Positions 56,737 to 64,000 of a stretch of 64,000 bases of DNA are shown piece by piece (the stretch's first letter is position 1; the number at the start of each line of letters is the position of its first letter). The DNA lies in contig NZ_JAKZGR010000003.1 of the NCBI RefSeq assembly GCF_022549675.1, forward strand, positions 124,001-188,000, read 5' to 3'. This DNA comes from Belliella kenyensis (lineage in GTDB: Bacteria > Bacteroidota > Bacteroidia > Cytophagales > Cyclobacteriaceae). The notes below the pieces were generated by a model. That model did not search any database, was not told the DNA's origin, and worked only from the letters and a program-made list of their open reading frames with translations. The position numbers and the translations under genes are program-made.

Positions 56737-58263
56737 TTAATGTTTGAAGTGTCTCACGCCTGTCATTACCATGCTCATGCCGTTGGCATCACAGTAGTTG
56801 ATAGAATCTTGATCTTTGATAGATCCACCTGGTTGAACTACCGCCTTGATTCCTTCCTTGGAAGCAATCTCTACACAATCAGGGAATGGGAAGAAGGCAT
56901 CAGAAGCCATCACTGCACCATTGAGGTCAAAATTAAAGCTTTTGGCTTTTTCTATCGCTTGTCTTAGTGCATCTACTCTGGATGTTTGACCTACGCCTGA
57001 AGCAAATAGCTGATTGTTATTGCTAAGGATGATGGTATTTGATTTGGTATGTTTACAAACCTTCGCAGCAAATACCAATGCGTCCATTTCAGCATCCGAA
57101 GGAGATACTTTGGTTACTATCTTGAAATCTGCTTTTGTTTCTGTTTGAAGATCTTTGTCTTGCTCTATGATTCCGTTAAGCAAAGTTTTGATTTGCTTAG
57201 TTCCTGGAAGATCCATTTTTTGCACTAGCAAAATTCTGTTTTTCTTTCCTTTCAACAGCTCCAATGCGTCAGCGTCAAATGCTGGTGCGATCAAAACCTC
57301 GAAGAAAAGGCTATTCATTTCTTCTGCTGCGGCTAAATCTACCTTTTGATTCGTAACCAATACACCACCAAATGCAGAAGTTGTATCTGCCTCAAATGAT
57401 TTTAAGTATGCTTCTTTTACCGTATCTGCCACAGCTACTCCGCATGCGTTGGTATGCTTCAAGATAGCAAAAGCTGTTTCACCTTTGAACTCAGCTATCA
57501 AGTTAACAGCTGCGTCTACATCTACAAGGTTGTTGTATGAAAGTTCTTTGCCATTCAATTGCTCAAAAAGAGCCTCCATGTCTCCATAGAAATGAGCAGC
57601 TTGGTGAGGGTTCTCCCCATATCTTAGAGATTTGGCTTTACTCTCAGACACTTTCAATGCTGGGATATTTTCTCTTTGATTGAAATAATTGAAAATATGC
57701 GTGTCGTAGTTGGAAGATACTTGGAAAGCCTGAGCTGCGAAATACCTTCTATCCTCAAGTGATGTAGCACCATCCTGAGACTTCAACCTTTCTTCAAGTT
57801 CGCCATACTGCGCTTTGGAGGCGATGATAACTACATCTTTGAAGTTTTTGGCAGCTGCACGGATCAGAGAGATTCCTCCAATATCAATTTTTTCTATAAT
57901 ATCAGCTTCAGAGGCACCAGAGGCTACAGTTTCTTCAAATGGATAAAGGTCGACGATCACCAAATCAATCGCAGGGATGTCAAACTCACCAGCCTGAGAA
58001 ACATCTCCCTCGTGATCTCTTCGGTGAAGGATACCTCCGAAGATTTTTGGGTGAAGTGTCTTTACCCTTCCTCCAAAAATTGATGGATAACCAGTCAATT
58101 CTTCTACTGGAATGACCTCAGCACCTTGGTCTTCTATGAATTTTTGGGTGCCTCCAGTAGAATAGATTTTTACACCTTGAGCCTTTAGTTGTTCGATGAT
58201 AGGTTCGAGGTTGTCCTTGTAATAGACTGAAATGAGAGCGGATTGAATTTTTTTGTTTGCCAT
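56737..58263 (-). CDS. purH: bifunctional AICAR formyltransferase/IMP cyclohydrolase
   Basis: A 508-residue enzyme for the last two steps of IMP synthesis. I start at ATG 58263 (MANKKIQSALISVYYK) rather than 58275. N-terminal cyclohydrolase domain (1-190: STGGTQKFIEDQGAEVIPVE, GGRVKTLHPKIFGGILHRRD, DLVIVDLYPFEETVA) and C-terminal transformylase domain (from about 200: LRYGENPHQAAHFYGD, ILKHTNACGVAVAD, SDAFFPFPDCVEIA). Full length. purN is upstream on the same strand. Confidence 0.98.
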   Translation of the reverse strand: MANKKIQSALISVYYKDNLEPIIEQLKAQGVKIYSTGGTQKFIEDQGAEVIPVEELTGYPSIFGGRVKTLHPKIFGGILHRRDHEGDVSQAGEFDIPAIDLVIVDLYPFEETVASGASEADIIEKIDIGGISLIRAAAKNFKDVVIIASKAQYGELEERLKSQDGATSLEDRRYFAAQAFQVSSNYDTHIFNYFNQRENIPALKVSESKAKSLRYGENPHQAAHFYGDMEALFEQLNGKELSYNNLVDVDAAVNLIAEFKGETAFAILKHTNACGVAVADTVKEAYLKSFEADTTSAFGGVLVTNQKVDLAAAEEMNSLFFEVLIAPAFDADALELLKGKKNRILLVQKMDLPGTKQIKTLLNGIIEQDKDLQTETKADFKIVTKVSPSDAEMDALVFAAKVCKHTKSNTIILSNNNQLFASGVGQTSRVDALRQAIEKAKSFNFDLNGAVMASDAFFPFPDCVEIASKEGIKAVVQPGGSIKDQDSINYCDANGMSMVMTGVRHFKH

Positions 58264-58423
58264 GTTTTTATGCACTTAAAAGCTAGATGAATATCATCAT
58301 CAATGTCTTCTAAGAACTGATATAGTGAAAGGAATTATTTTTCAAGTCGCAAAGGTACGGAAACACAGGGATTAACCCGAATATAATTGTGGGTTTTGCT
58401 TTTGTTCTATTTGCTTTCTATGA

Positions 58424-58981
58424 TCAAAGCATACTTTCTATGATTTGAGGGAAATATTTATGTTCTAAGGCGTGTACTTTTTGAGCGATTTCTTCTGCGC
58501 TATCTTTTTCATCAATGGATGTAGCAGCTTGAAAAATGATCTTGCCTTCATCATAATTTTCGTTGACCAAGTGAATGGTGATTCCTGTTTCTTTTTCACC
58601 AGCCTCTTTTACAGCGCTGTGCACATTCATTCCATACATACCTATGCCTCCATATTTAGGGAGTAGCGCAGGGTGGATGTTGATGATATTATTTGGGAAT
58701 TTATTGATCAGGTTTTGGGGAATTTTCAGTAAAAAACCTGCTAAGATCACCCAATCCACCTGATTTTCGATCAACTTTTCTGTGACAGTGCCTTGTTCGA
58801 GTGCTGTTTTGTTGAAAGTAAAAGTTGGTACGCCGTACTTTTTAGCTCTTTCAAGGACGTAAGCATCTTCTTTGTTAGATCCTATCTGTACGATTTGAGC
58901 TTTATCAGAAAATTGGAAGTGTTCCATTATTTTTTCGGCATTGCTACCACTTCCTGAGGCAAGTATGGCGATTTTTTTCAC
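58424..58981 (-). CDS. purN: phosphoribosylglycinamide formyltransferase
   Basis: A 185-residue GAR transformylase using 10-formyl-tetrahydrofolate. Motifs: ILASGSGSNAEKIMEHF (phosphate loop), VDWVILAGFLLKIP, NIHPALLPKYGGIGMYG (catalytic His) and GITIHLVNENYDEGKII (Asp). Slightly shorter than the E. coli enzyme (212). It precedes purH by 160 bases on the same strand; the two may have separate promoters. Confidence 0.97.
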   Translation of the reverse strand: MKKIAILASGSGSNAEKIMEHFQFSDKAQIVQIGSNKEDAYVLERAKKYGVPTFTFNKTALEQGTVTEKLIENQVDWVILAGFLLKIPQNLINKFPNNIINIHPALLPKYGGIGMYGMNVHSAVKEAGEKETGITIHLVNENYDEGKIIFQAATSIDEKDSAEEIAQKVHALEHKYFPQIIESML

Positions 58982-59196
58982 GTGAAGGCTGCTTTGGTTT
59001 TAGGGTACAAAAATAGGAAATTATCAATAGGATAAAATTCAGCACCAATTTTTCCCAAGTTCTTGGAAGGATGTGTAAAAATTAAGGTGGTTTAGTTTAT
59101 GAAACTTGTTTTTTGATTATTTCAATTCATGTATATAATGCGCAACCTTATGTATGTTATTGTCCGTTTATCACCGTGTAACTAATCTTAAATACT

Positions 59197-59973
59197 ATGA
59201 AAAATATCCTTTTTTTGTCAATTTTTGCTCTTTTACTTTCGTCATGTACTGTGGTGCGTCAAGGTGAAGTAGGCGTAAAACGAAAGTTTGGAAAATTGAA
59301 TGACAATATCTCAGACGCTGGTCTTGTAGGGTTCAATCCTTTCACTACCAAAGTAATCAAGGTGCCTATTCAAACGGTGAATCAAGAAGTGAAATTGAAT
59401 TTACCAAGTAAGGAAGGCTTGACAATCGAGTCAGAAATATCCATTCTTTATAATATCGAAAAAAATAAGGTGCCATTTATTCTTGAAGATGTCGGTGAGA
59501 ACTATGAGCGTGTGCTTATTTTGAATGTATTCAGATCTGCTGCGGCAGATGTGACTGCACAATATATGGCTAAGGATATGCACTCAGGCATGAGAAGTCA
59601 GATAGAAAATCAAATATTAGATAGGATGCACGAATCCTTGAGAGATAGGGGATTTGTTGTAGAACGTGTCTTGATGAAAAGCATTAAGCTGCCAAATGAG
59701 CTAAGCAGAGCAATTGAAAGAAAACTTCAAGCTGAGCAAGAGGCTCAACAAATGGAGTATATTCTAGAAAGAGAAAGAAAAGAAGCAGAGAGAAGAAAGA
59801 TTGAAGCAGAGGGTACTCGTGAAGCTCAAAAAATTCTAGCCGAGGGTCTTGTAAGGGAGATTATCGAACTACGAAGCATAGAGGCATTTAGAGAGCTTGC
59901 CACTTCTCCAAATACAAAAATAATCATCACTGATGGTAAAACTCCCTATTTGATCAATAGCCAGAAGGATTGA
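59197..59973 (+). CDS. SPFH/prohibitin-family lipoprotein
   Basis: A 258-residue membrane-anchored SPFH protein. The leader ends at the lipobox LLSSC (Cys17 or so), giving a lipid anchor in place of the usual membrane helix. The SPFH domain (about 20-175) includes VVRQGEVGVKRKFGKLND, PIQTVNQEVKLNLPSKEGL and DRGFVVERVLMKSIKLP; a charged coiled coil follows (RKLQAEQEAQQMEYILERER; AERRKIEAEGTREAQKILAE). Such proteins form ring-like scaffolds in the membrane and protect or partner proteases. Stands alone. Confidence 0.93.
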   Translation: MKNILFLSIFALLLSSCTVVRQGEVGVKRKFGKLNDNISDAGLVGFNPFTTKVIKVPIQTVNQEVKLNLPSKEGLTIESEISILYNIEKNKVPFILEDVGENYERVLILNVFRSAAADVTAQYMAKDMHSGMRSQIENQILDRMHESLRDRGFVVERVLMKSIKLPNELSRAIERKLQAEQEAQQMEYILERERKEAERRKIEAEGTREAQKILAEGLVREIIELRSIEAFRELATSPNTKIIITDGKTPYLINSQKD

Positions 59974-60034
59974 TAGAGCAAATCATAGAAGAAGTAATGT
60001 ACTGAATGATTCAAAATTGTAAGAGGGGATAAAT

Positions 60035-60085
60035 TTATAAATGCCTCAAGGTTGATTGAAAAATCTACTTTGAGGCATTTATTGG
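60035..60085. terminator. bidirectional terminator between SPFH gene and ubiA-like gene
   Basis: AAATGCCTCAA (60039-60049) pairs with TTGAGGCATTT (60070-60080) around a 20-base loop. It lies between convergent genes; flanking T-runs are short on both sides. Confidence 0.65.
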
Positions 60086-60103
60086 TTTACTAAATCTAAT
60101 AAA

Positions 60104-60961
60104 CTACAAAAGTCCCATGCTAATGATCCCTGTAAGCATTAGAAGTTTGGACAATATACTTAATTGACTAAAATGCTCTTTGCGGTCGGCGATGTAGATT
60201 TTATACATAAAGAGAAAAAACAAAACACTAAGTCCTCCAAAATAGTAGAAGAGAGATGGCTTGTTGATTTTGAAAGCTACAGTCAGGATAGCCACTACAA
60301 ATACCAATGCGATAGCAAATATTACTCGTTTTGTATTTCTGAATCCTAATACTATGGGGAGTGTTTTGCAGCCGTGCTTTCGATCCCCTTGTCGATCTTC
60401 TATATCTTTGATGATCTCTCTGATAAGATTGATGAAAAATGCGAAAATTGCATAAACGGACACCAAAAGCTCGGATTGCTGATAATAGTAGCCAATGATC
60501 CAGATTGATGAACCCGTCAAAAGAGCCACTACGAAATTTCCTATGAATGGTAAGCGCTTCAGAAGGTTGCTGTAGAGCCATAATAAAAATGCAGCGATAA
60601 ATGTAATTACACCAACTCTTGGACTAACTAGCCAAGCTATTCCAATTCCCGTAAAGTTGAGTACCGAATGGAAAAAAATAGCCATCCTTCGTTTTAGACC
60701 TTTACCAATAATTACTTCATCAGGCTTGTTGATATAATCGATCTTGACATCATAGTAATCATTGATCATGTATCCAGCCGCTGTGATGATCACAGTAGAG
60801 AATACCAGAAGGTAGAGGTTTATGTCTTGTAGCACTGGTAAGCCTAACTGGCTTCTTTCTACGAGAAAATACGCTGTCATAAGCTGCGCAAAAGCCACAA
60901 TAATCAAATTAACAGGACGGCTAATTTTGAACAAACTCCAAAAAGAAAAAGACTTGGCCAT
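60104..60961 (-). CDS. UbiA-family prenyltransferase
   Basis: A 285-residue membrane enzyme with about eight or nine helices. Both aspartate-rich metal/diphosphate motifs are present: NDYYDVKIDYINKPDEVIIG and DIEDRQGDRKHGCKTLP. Bacteroidota proteins of this pattern are usually annotated as geranylgeranylglycerol-phosphate geranylgeranyltransferase-like or as quinone-biosynthesis prenyltransferases; sequence alone does not decide. Acts in the cytoplasmic membrane. Monocistronic, facing the SPFH gene. Confidence 0.92.
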   Translation of the reverse strand: MAKSFSFWSLFKISRPVNLIIVAFAQLMTAYFLVERSQLGLPVLQDINLYLLVFSTVIITAAGYMINDYYDVKIDYINKPDEVIIGKGLKRRMAIFFHSVLNFTGIGIAWLVSPRVGVITFIAAFLLWLYSNLLKRLPFIGNFVVALLTGSSIWIIGYYYQQSELLVSVYAIFAFFINLIREIIKDIEDRQGDRKHGCKTLPIVLGFRNTKRVIFAIALVFVVAILTVAFKINKPSLFYYFGGLSVLFFLFMYKIYIADRKEHFSQLSILSKLLMLTGIISMGLL

Positions 60962-61197
60962 GAGCTTAGATTTGATCTTAAAAGTACGACAAGAATCTGG
61001 TTTTGGTGCTCAATTCAATTTTTTAAATGATAAACTTCAAAAGTTCTTGATGAGAGATCACTTATGAGTTAGTTGTTAGTTGTCTAAATTAGCTATTCAA
61101 GCTTTCATCATTGACTTTCTTATTTGGTATTTCTTAAAAATTTTAAGATCATCTTCTTTGATCCATACATCCTTTCTATGAGAAATTAAAACCAATA

Positions 61198-62361
61198 TTA
61201 TTTTTTACTAAAACCTATTTTGAAAATGCCGAAATAGTCTAGTTCTACATCTTGATTTTCCTTTTGCATTGCCCATAAGGATCCATCTCTTTGGATGATG
61301 CTTCTAGGGTGATAATCTTCTGGTGCAAAGTCAAACAGCAGTTCACCAGTTGAATCAAAAATAGCAACTCTATCCAAGTATTTTTCCCTCATTCTAGTTC
61401 CAAAAGCTCTTGCTTCTTCAGGAGATTTGTTTTCCATGCTTTCAATTTGATCTTGACTATCGTAACCAGGGAAATAACCAACCACAAAATGATCTTCAAA
61501 ATATGTAATGGTATGAATTTGACCTGATGAGAACCATCTTCTAAAAGAATCAGGATTGAATTGAGGGTCACCTTGGAAATAGTTGTAATTAGGTAATGAT
61601 AAATCAATGTACTTGATCAAATCAAATGGATAAATTTTGTCAAAAAAATAGATTCTAGGCTCTCCACCAAAAATCACCATGAGATTTTCATCTGTAATTT
61701 CAAAAATTGGTGCCCAATCATCTCTGTGAAAAAATTGACCATTCCTGTACAAACTTGAGGATGGGATTTTTATTATGGGAGTTTTTTCACCAGTACTTTT
61801 ATGTATTATGATCATGGTATGAACTTCTTCATAGATTTTTAAGTCACTATAGTCCGCAGATCTTGAACCTTGATCAATATAAATATAATGTTCTTCTATC
61901 TCTCCAATTGCATACCCCATTGATCTTCTAGCAAAATTGTATGGGTGTATTTCTGATATTCGTGTTTTAGAAATGTTTTTTCCAGTAAAATCATAGCTCA
62001 ACAAACCGTTGATACCATAAGCCAAAAACTCATTTACTCCAATGATTTTCAAAGGTGCGAACAGAATACCATAAGTATCGGGCATGTCACCAAATTTCGG
62101 GTAGCTGAATTCAACTTCACCGTCAAAATTTGCTACATGTATGGTTTCTTTTGTCTCTTCTGAATTCACGAATAGTATGGTTCCGGTTTTTGGGTTAATA
62201 TCGTGAACACTTGGGTTTCCTAAGTAGTTAATATGAATGCTATCTTGTTTTACTAAAGAAACCTTTTGTGTATTATTATCTTCGGTATGATTTTGAGAAG
62301 AATTGCAGCTGAGTAGGGAAAGCGCATAAATGGGGATCAGAAATCTATTAACTTTAAACAT
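61198..62361 (-). CDS. DUF4221-family lipoprotein
   Basis: A 387-residue lipoprotein. I start at ATG 62361 (MFKVNRFLIPIYALSLLSCN; Cys19 as anchor) since the upstream ATG 62409 adds 16 residues before the signal peptide. The mature part is a propeller-like repeat protein with NYLGNPSVHDINPKTGTILF, VNSEETKETIHVANFDGE, YFEDHFVVGYFPGYDSQD and RVAIFDSTGELLFDF, the pattern of the DUF4221 family (related to 6-bladed BF3886-type proteins). Function unknown. Nothing in the neighbours suggests one. Stands alone. Confidence 0.83.
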   Translation of the reverse strand: MFKVNRFLIPIYALSLLSCNSSQNHTEDNNTQKVSLVKQDSIHINYLGNPSVHDINPKTGTILFVNSEETKETIHVANFDGEVEFSYPKFGDMPDTYGILFAPLKIIGVNEFLAYGINGLLSYDFTGKNISKTRISEIHPYNFARRSMGYAIGEIEEHYIYIDQGSRSADYSDLKIYEEVHTMIIIHKSTGEKTPIIKIPSSSLYRNGQFFHRDDWAPIFEITDENLMVIFGGEPRIYFFDKIYPFDLIKYIDLSLPNYNYFQGDPQFNPDSFRRWFSSGQIHTITYFEDHFVVGYFPGYDSQDQIESMENKSPEEARAFGTRMREKYLDRVAIFDSTGELLFDFAPEDYHPRSIIQRDGSLWAMQKENQDVELDYFGIFKIGFSKK

Positions 62362-62683
62362 ATTGAAAGTGTGGATTTTGTATCCCAATTTAATTAGGTT
62401 AAAATTCAAGAACTAATTACTTAATAATTAAATATTAGTTTTTAACTTAAATCTTCACACCTTCCAGGTTTTAATTGATATGCAATCAGTTATTAAAAGT
62501 AGTCAAGTGAATCCTGGAAGGATTATTCTCACTATAAATCACCCTATAGCAATATTTCCATGCGGATTTTAGCTTCCTGTTGGTAATAAAAGGATATTTC
62601 TCGGTCGAATGTGATTCTCTCAAGTACTCAAATACTTTATATTATATGTATTGCTAAAGATAGAGAGGTGATTTTGAATCAAC
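62362..62683. other. intergenic region between recQ and the DUF4221 gene
   Basis: No gene in 322 bases. CCTTCCAGG (62460-62468) and CCTGGAAGG (62513-62521) form a 9-base inverted repeat 44 bases apart, either part of the recQ 3' end or a regulator site for the DUF4221 gene. The promoter of the DUF4221 gene is expected here. Confidence 0.4.
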
Positions 62684-64000
62684 TCAGCGCTCTTCTGCCA
62701 AAGCAATTTTCAATTGGAAGTAGGTGTATCTTTCTCCAAAATGTTCTTTCAAGGGTTTTAAAAAATGAGAATCTTGTCTTCTATATGCCAGCCTTATGTT
62801 TAGGATGTCATCTTTTGAGATGAATTCGGAGGCTTCTACTTCTCGCTTTTTTACCATATTGACGAGGTGGTCTTCTATGGTATTGGGAGTCATATTTCTT
62901 TCATGAGCTATTTGGAATATGCTTTTACCTTCCTTATAGAGCTTAAGAGATAACCCTTCGGATGCCGAGCCTCGAGATGGTGTTGCCTTCTTAGGCTGAA
63001 TTTTTCTTTTTGGAGTCAGCTGATGTTTACTGACGTAGCTTGAAATTAGTTTAATAAAATCCTCACCATAGCTTTGAGCTTTTACTTGACCTACACCAGC
63101 TATAGTCAAAAATGCTGACTCATCTGTGGGTAAGTAAGTGGCCATTTCTATCAATGCATTGTCTGCAAATACGACATATGGAGGTACAGCGCTTTTTTGT
63201 GCAATGCGGTATCTCAAGGATTTTAATTCATCTAATAGCTCCTCATGATATTCAGTAGGCTTATTGGATACATCTGCCAGTGTATCATCCATAGGAAGGA
63301 GTATTTTTTCTTTGTTTTTTAGCTTTTGCCAAGCAAATTCAGTAAGCTTTAATGTGGGGAATTGAGTGCCTGCCTCAGCTAGATAGTCTTCTTGCATCAA
63401 TTTATCGCACAAATTCTTCCAGAAAGATTCTGGCCTGTCTTTGCCAATCCCGTATACGCTTAACTTTTGATGGGCCTCTTGAATTTTGGTGGATTTTGAA
63501 CCTCTGAGAACCAATACCACATAGCCAATACCATAGCTTTCTCCTAACCTTGCCACTGCCGACAAGAGCATCTGTGAGGGTATTGTCATGTCTTGGCGTT
63601 TCCCCTTTTGAAAGCAAATGTCACAGTTGCCACAGTCTCCTTCATGCTGCTCACCAAAATAATTGAGTAGGTATTTTCTTCGACAAATTTTTGTCTGGCA
63701 GAAATGCCTCATTTTTTCCAATTTGTCCTGCATCACATCTACAAATTGCTGATTCTCTCCTTGATCGAGCATTCTACTCAATGTGATAGCATCTTGGCTA
63801 GAATAGAAAAGTAAGGCGTCACTTGGAAGCCCGTCCCTTCCAGCCCTTCCTGTTTCTTGATAGTACCCCTCAATATTTTGAGGCATGTTCATGTGGACGA
63901 CAAAACGCACATTGGACTTATCTATACCCATTCCAAATGCGATAGTAGCCACCATGATTTTGACTTCATCTTTGATGAACAGCTCTTGATTTTTTTCTCG
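62684..64000 (-). CDS. recQ: ATP-dependent DNA helicase RecQ, C-terminal part
   Basis: The frame runs open to the right edge of the window (residues REKNQELFIKDEVKIMVATI at its start), so the helicase core 5' half is outside; the in-frame ATG at 63955 is internal. About 438 residues are visible against 600-730 for the family. Helicase motifs V and VI are present (IAFGMGIDKSNVRFVVH; GYYQETGRAGRDGLPS), then the four-cysteine zinc subdomain (CRRKYLLNYFGE; GDCGNCDIC), the winged-helix RQC domain, an HRDC domain (about residues 235-310 of the visible part; DNALIEMATYLPTDESAFLT) and a C-terminal helix-turn-helix (KSIFQIAHERNMTPNTIEDH) found in many Bacteroidota RecQ. It unwinds DNA during repair and recombination restart. 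Confidence 0.96.
   Translation of the reverse strand, partial: REKNQELFIKDEVKIMVATIAFGMGIDKSNVRFVVHMNMPQNIEGYYQETGRAGRDGLPSDALLFYSSQDAITLSRMLDQGENQQFVDVMQDKLEKMRHFCQTKICRRKYLLNYFGEQHEGDCGNCDICFQKGKRQDMTIPSQMLLSAVARLGESYGIGYVVLVLRGSKSTKIQEAHQKLSVYGIGKDRPESFWKNLCDKLMQEDYLAEAGTQFPTLKLTEFAWQKLKNKEKILLPMDDTLADVSNKPTEYHEELLDELKSLRYRIAQKSAVPPYVVFADNALIEMATYLPTDESAFLTIAGVGQVKAQSYGEDFIKLISSYVSKHQLTPKRKIQPKKATPSRGSASEGLSLKLYKEGKSIFQIAHERNMTPNTIEDHLVNMVKKREVEASEFISKDDILNIRLAYRRQDSHFLKPLKEHFGERYTYFQLKIALAEER

Overview
The window looks like a stretch of chromosome from a free-living, probably marine, member of the Bacteroidota, most likely order Cytophagales. The evidence is a SusC/SusD glycan-uptake pair, type IX secretion genes (PorV-like and PorU-like), a RemB-like gliding protein, many SCNK/SCE-type lipoproteins, a TAnnTTTG promoter in front of rpmE2, and a moderately AT-rich composition. 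Both ends cut through genes: susC on the left and recQ on the right. I see no tRNA, rRNA, CRISPR array, insertion sequence or prophage.

Bases 1-16830 are one polysaccharide utilisation locus on the + strand. It runs susC (partial), susD, two surface glycan-binding lipoproteins (DUF4959/5126/5000 type and DUF4998/5013 type), a strong intercistronic hairpin, then GH16, DUF2264, BNR_4 beta-propeller, GH88 unsaturated glucuronyl hydrolase, a double-domain GH43, a broken GH43 remnant and a GH2 beta-galactosidase. galT follows at 17.3 kb, and galK-galM with a LacI regulator lie at 50-54 kb. A galactose backbone capped with uronic acid, of the arabinogalactan type, is the substrate I infer. No sulfatase is visible.

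Bases 18.6-22.3 kb hold the most interesting find. An ECF sigma factor is followed by a 61-residue protein and a CmpX-like membrane protein. The same two-part promoter, GTGAC-N13-CTGTGTC, occurs upstream of the sigma gene, upstream of a small lipoprotein gene (20.4 kb), and on the opposite strand upstream of an unrecognised 210-residue gene followed by a 50-residue coiled-coil ORF. This looks like a compact self-regulated stress regulon.

Bases 22.4-41.0 kb carry a second GH16 lipoprotein, oligopeptidase B, a candidate small RNA, a PadR/PspC pair, a PorV-like/C25-peptidase pair, a small cysteine protein, YifB, an MsbA-like exporter and a RemB-like protein. Bases 41.2-50.2 kb are mostly housekeeping on the + strand: rpmE2, a GlmU-like protein, holB, an ATP-dependent zinc protease with RimK, hemC, a peptidyl-prolyl isomerase, an RmlD-like reductase, a sodium-dependent transporter and an outer-membrane barrel. 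Bases 50.4-64.0 kb are mostly on the - strand: galK, galM, a LacI regulator, an M28 peptidase, cysS, purH, purN, a UbiA prenyltransferase, a DUF4221 lipoprotein and recQ, with one + strand SPFH/prohibitin gene.
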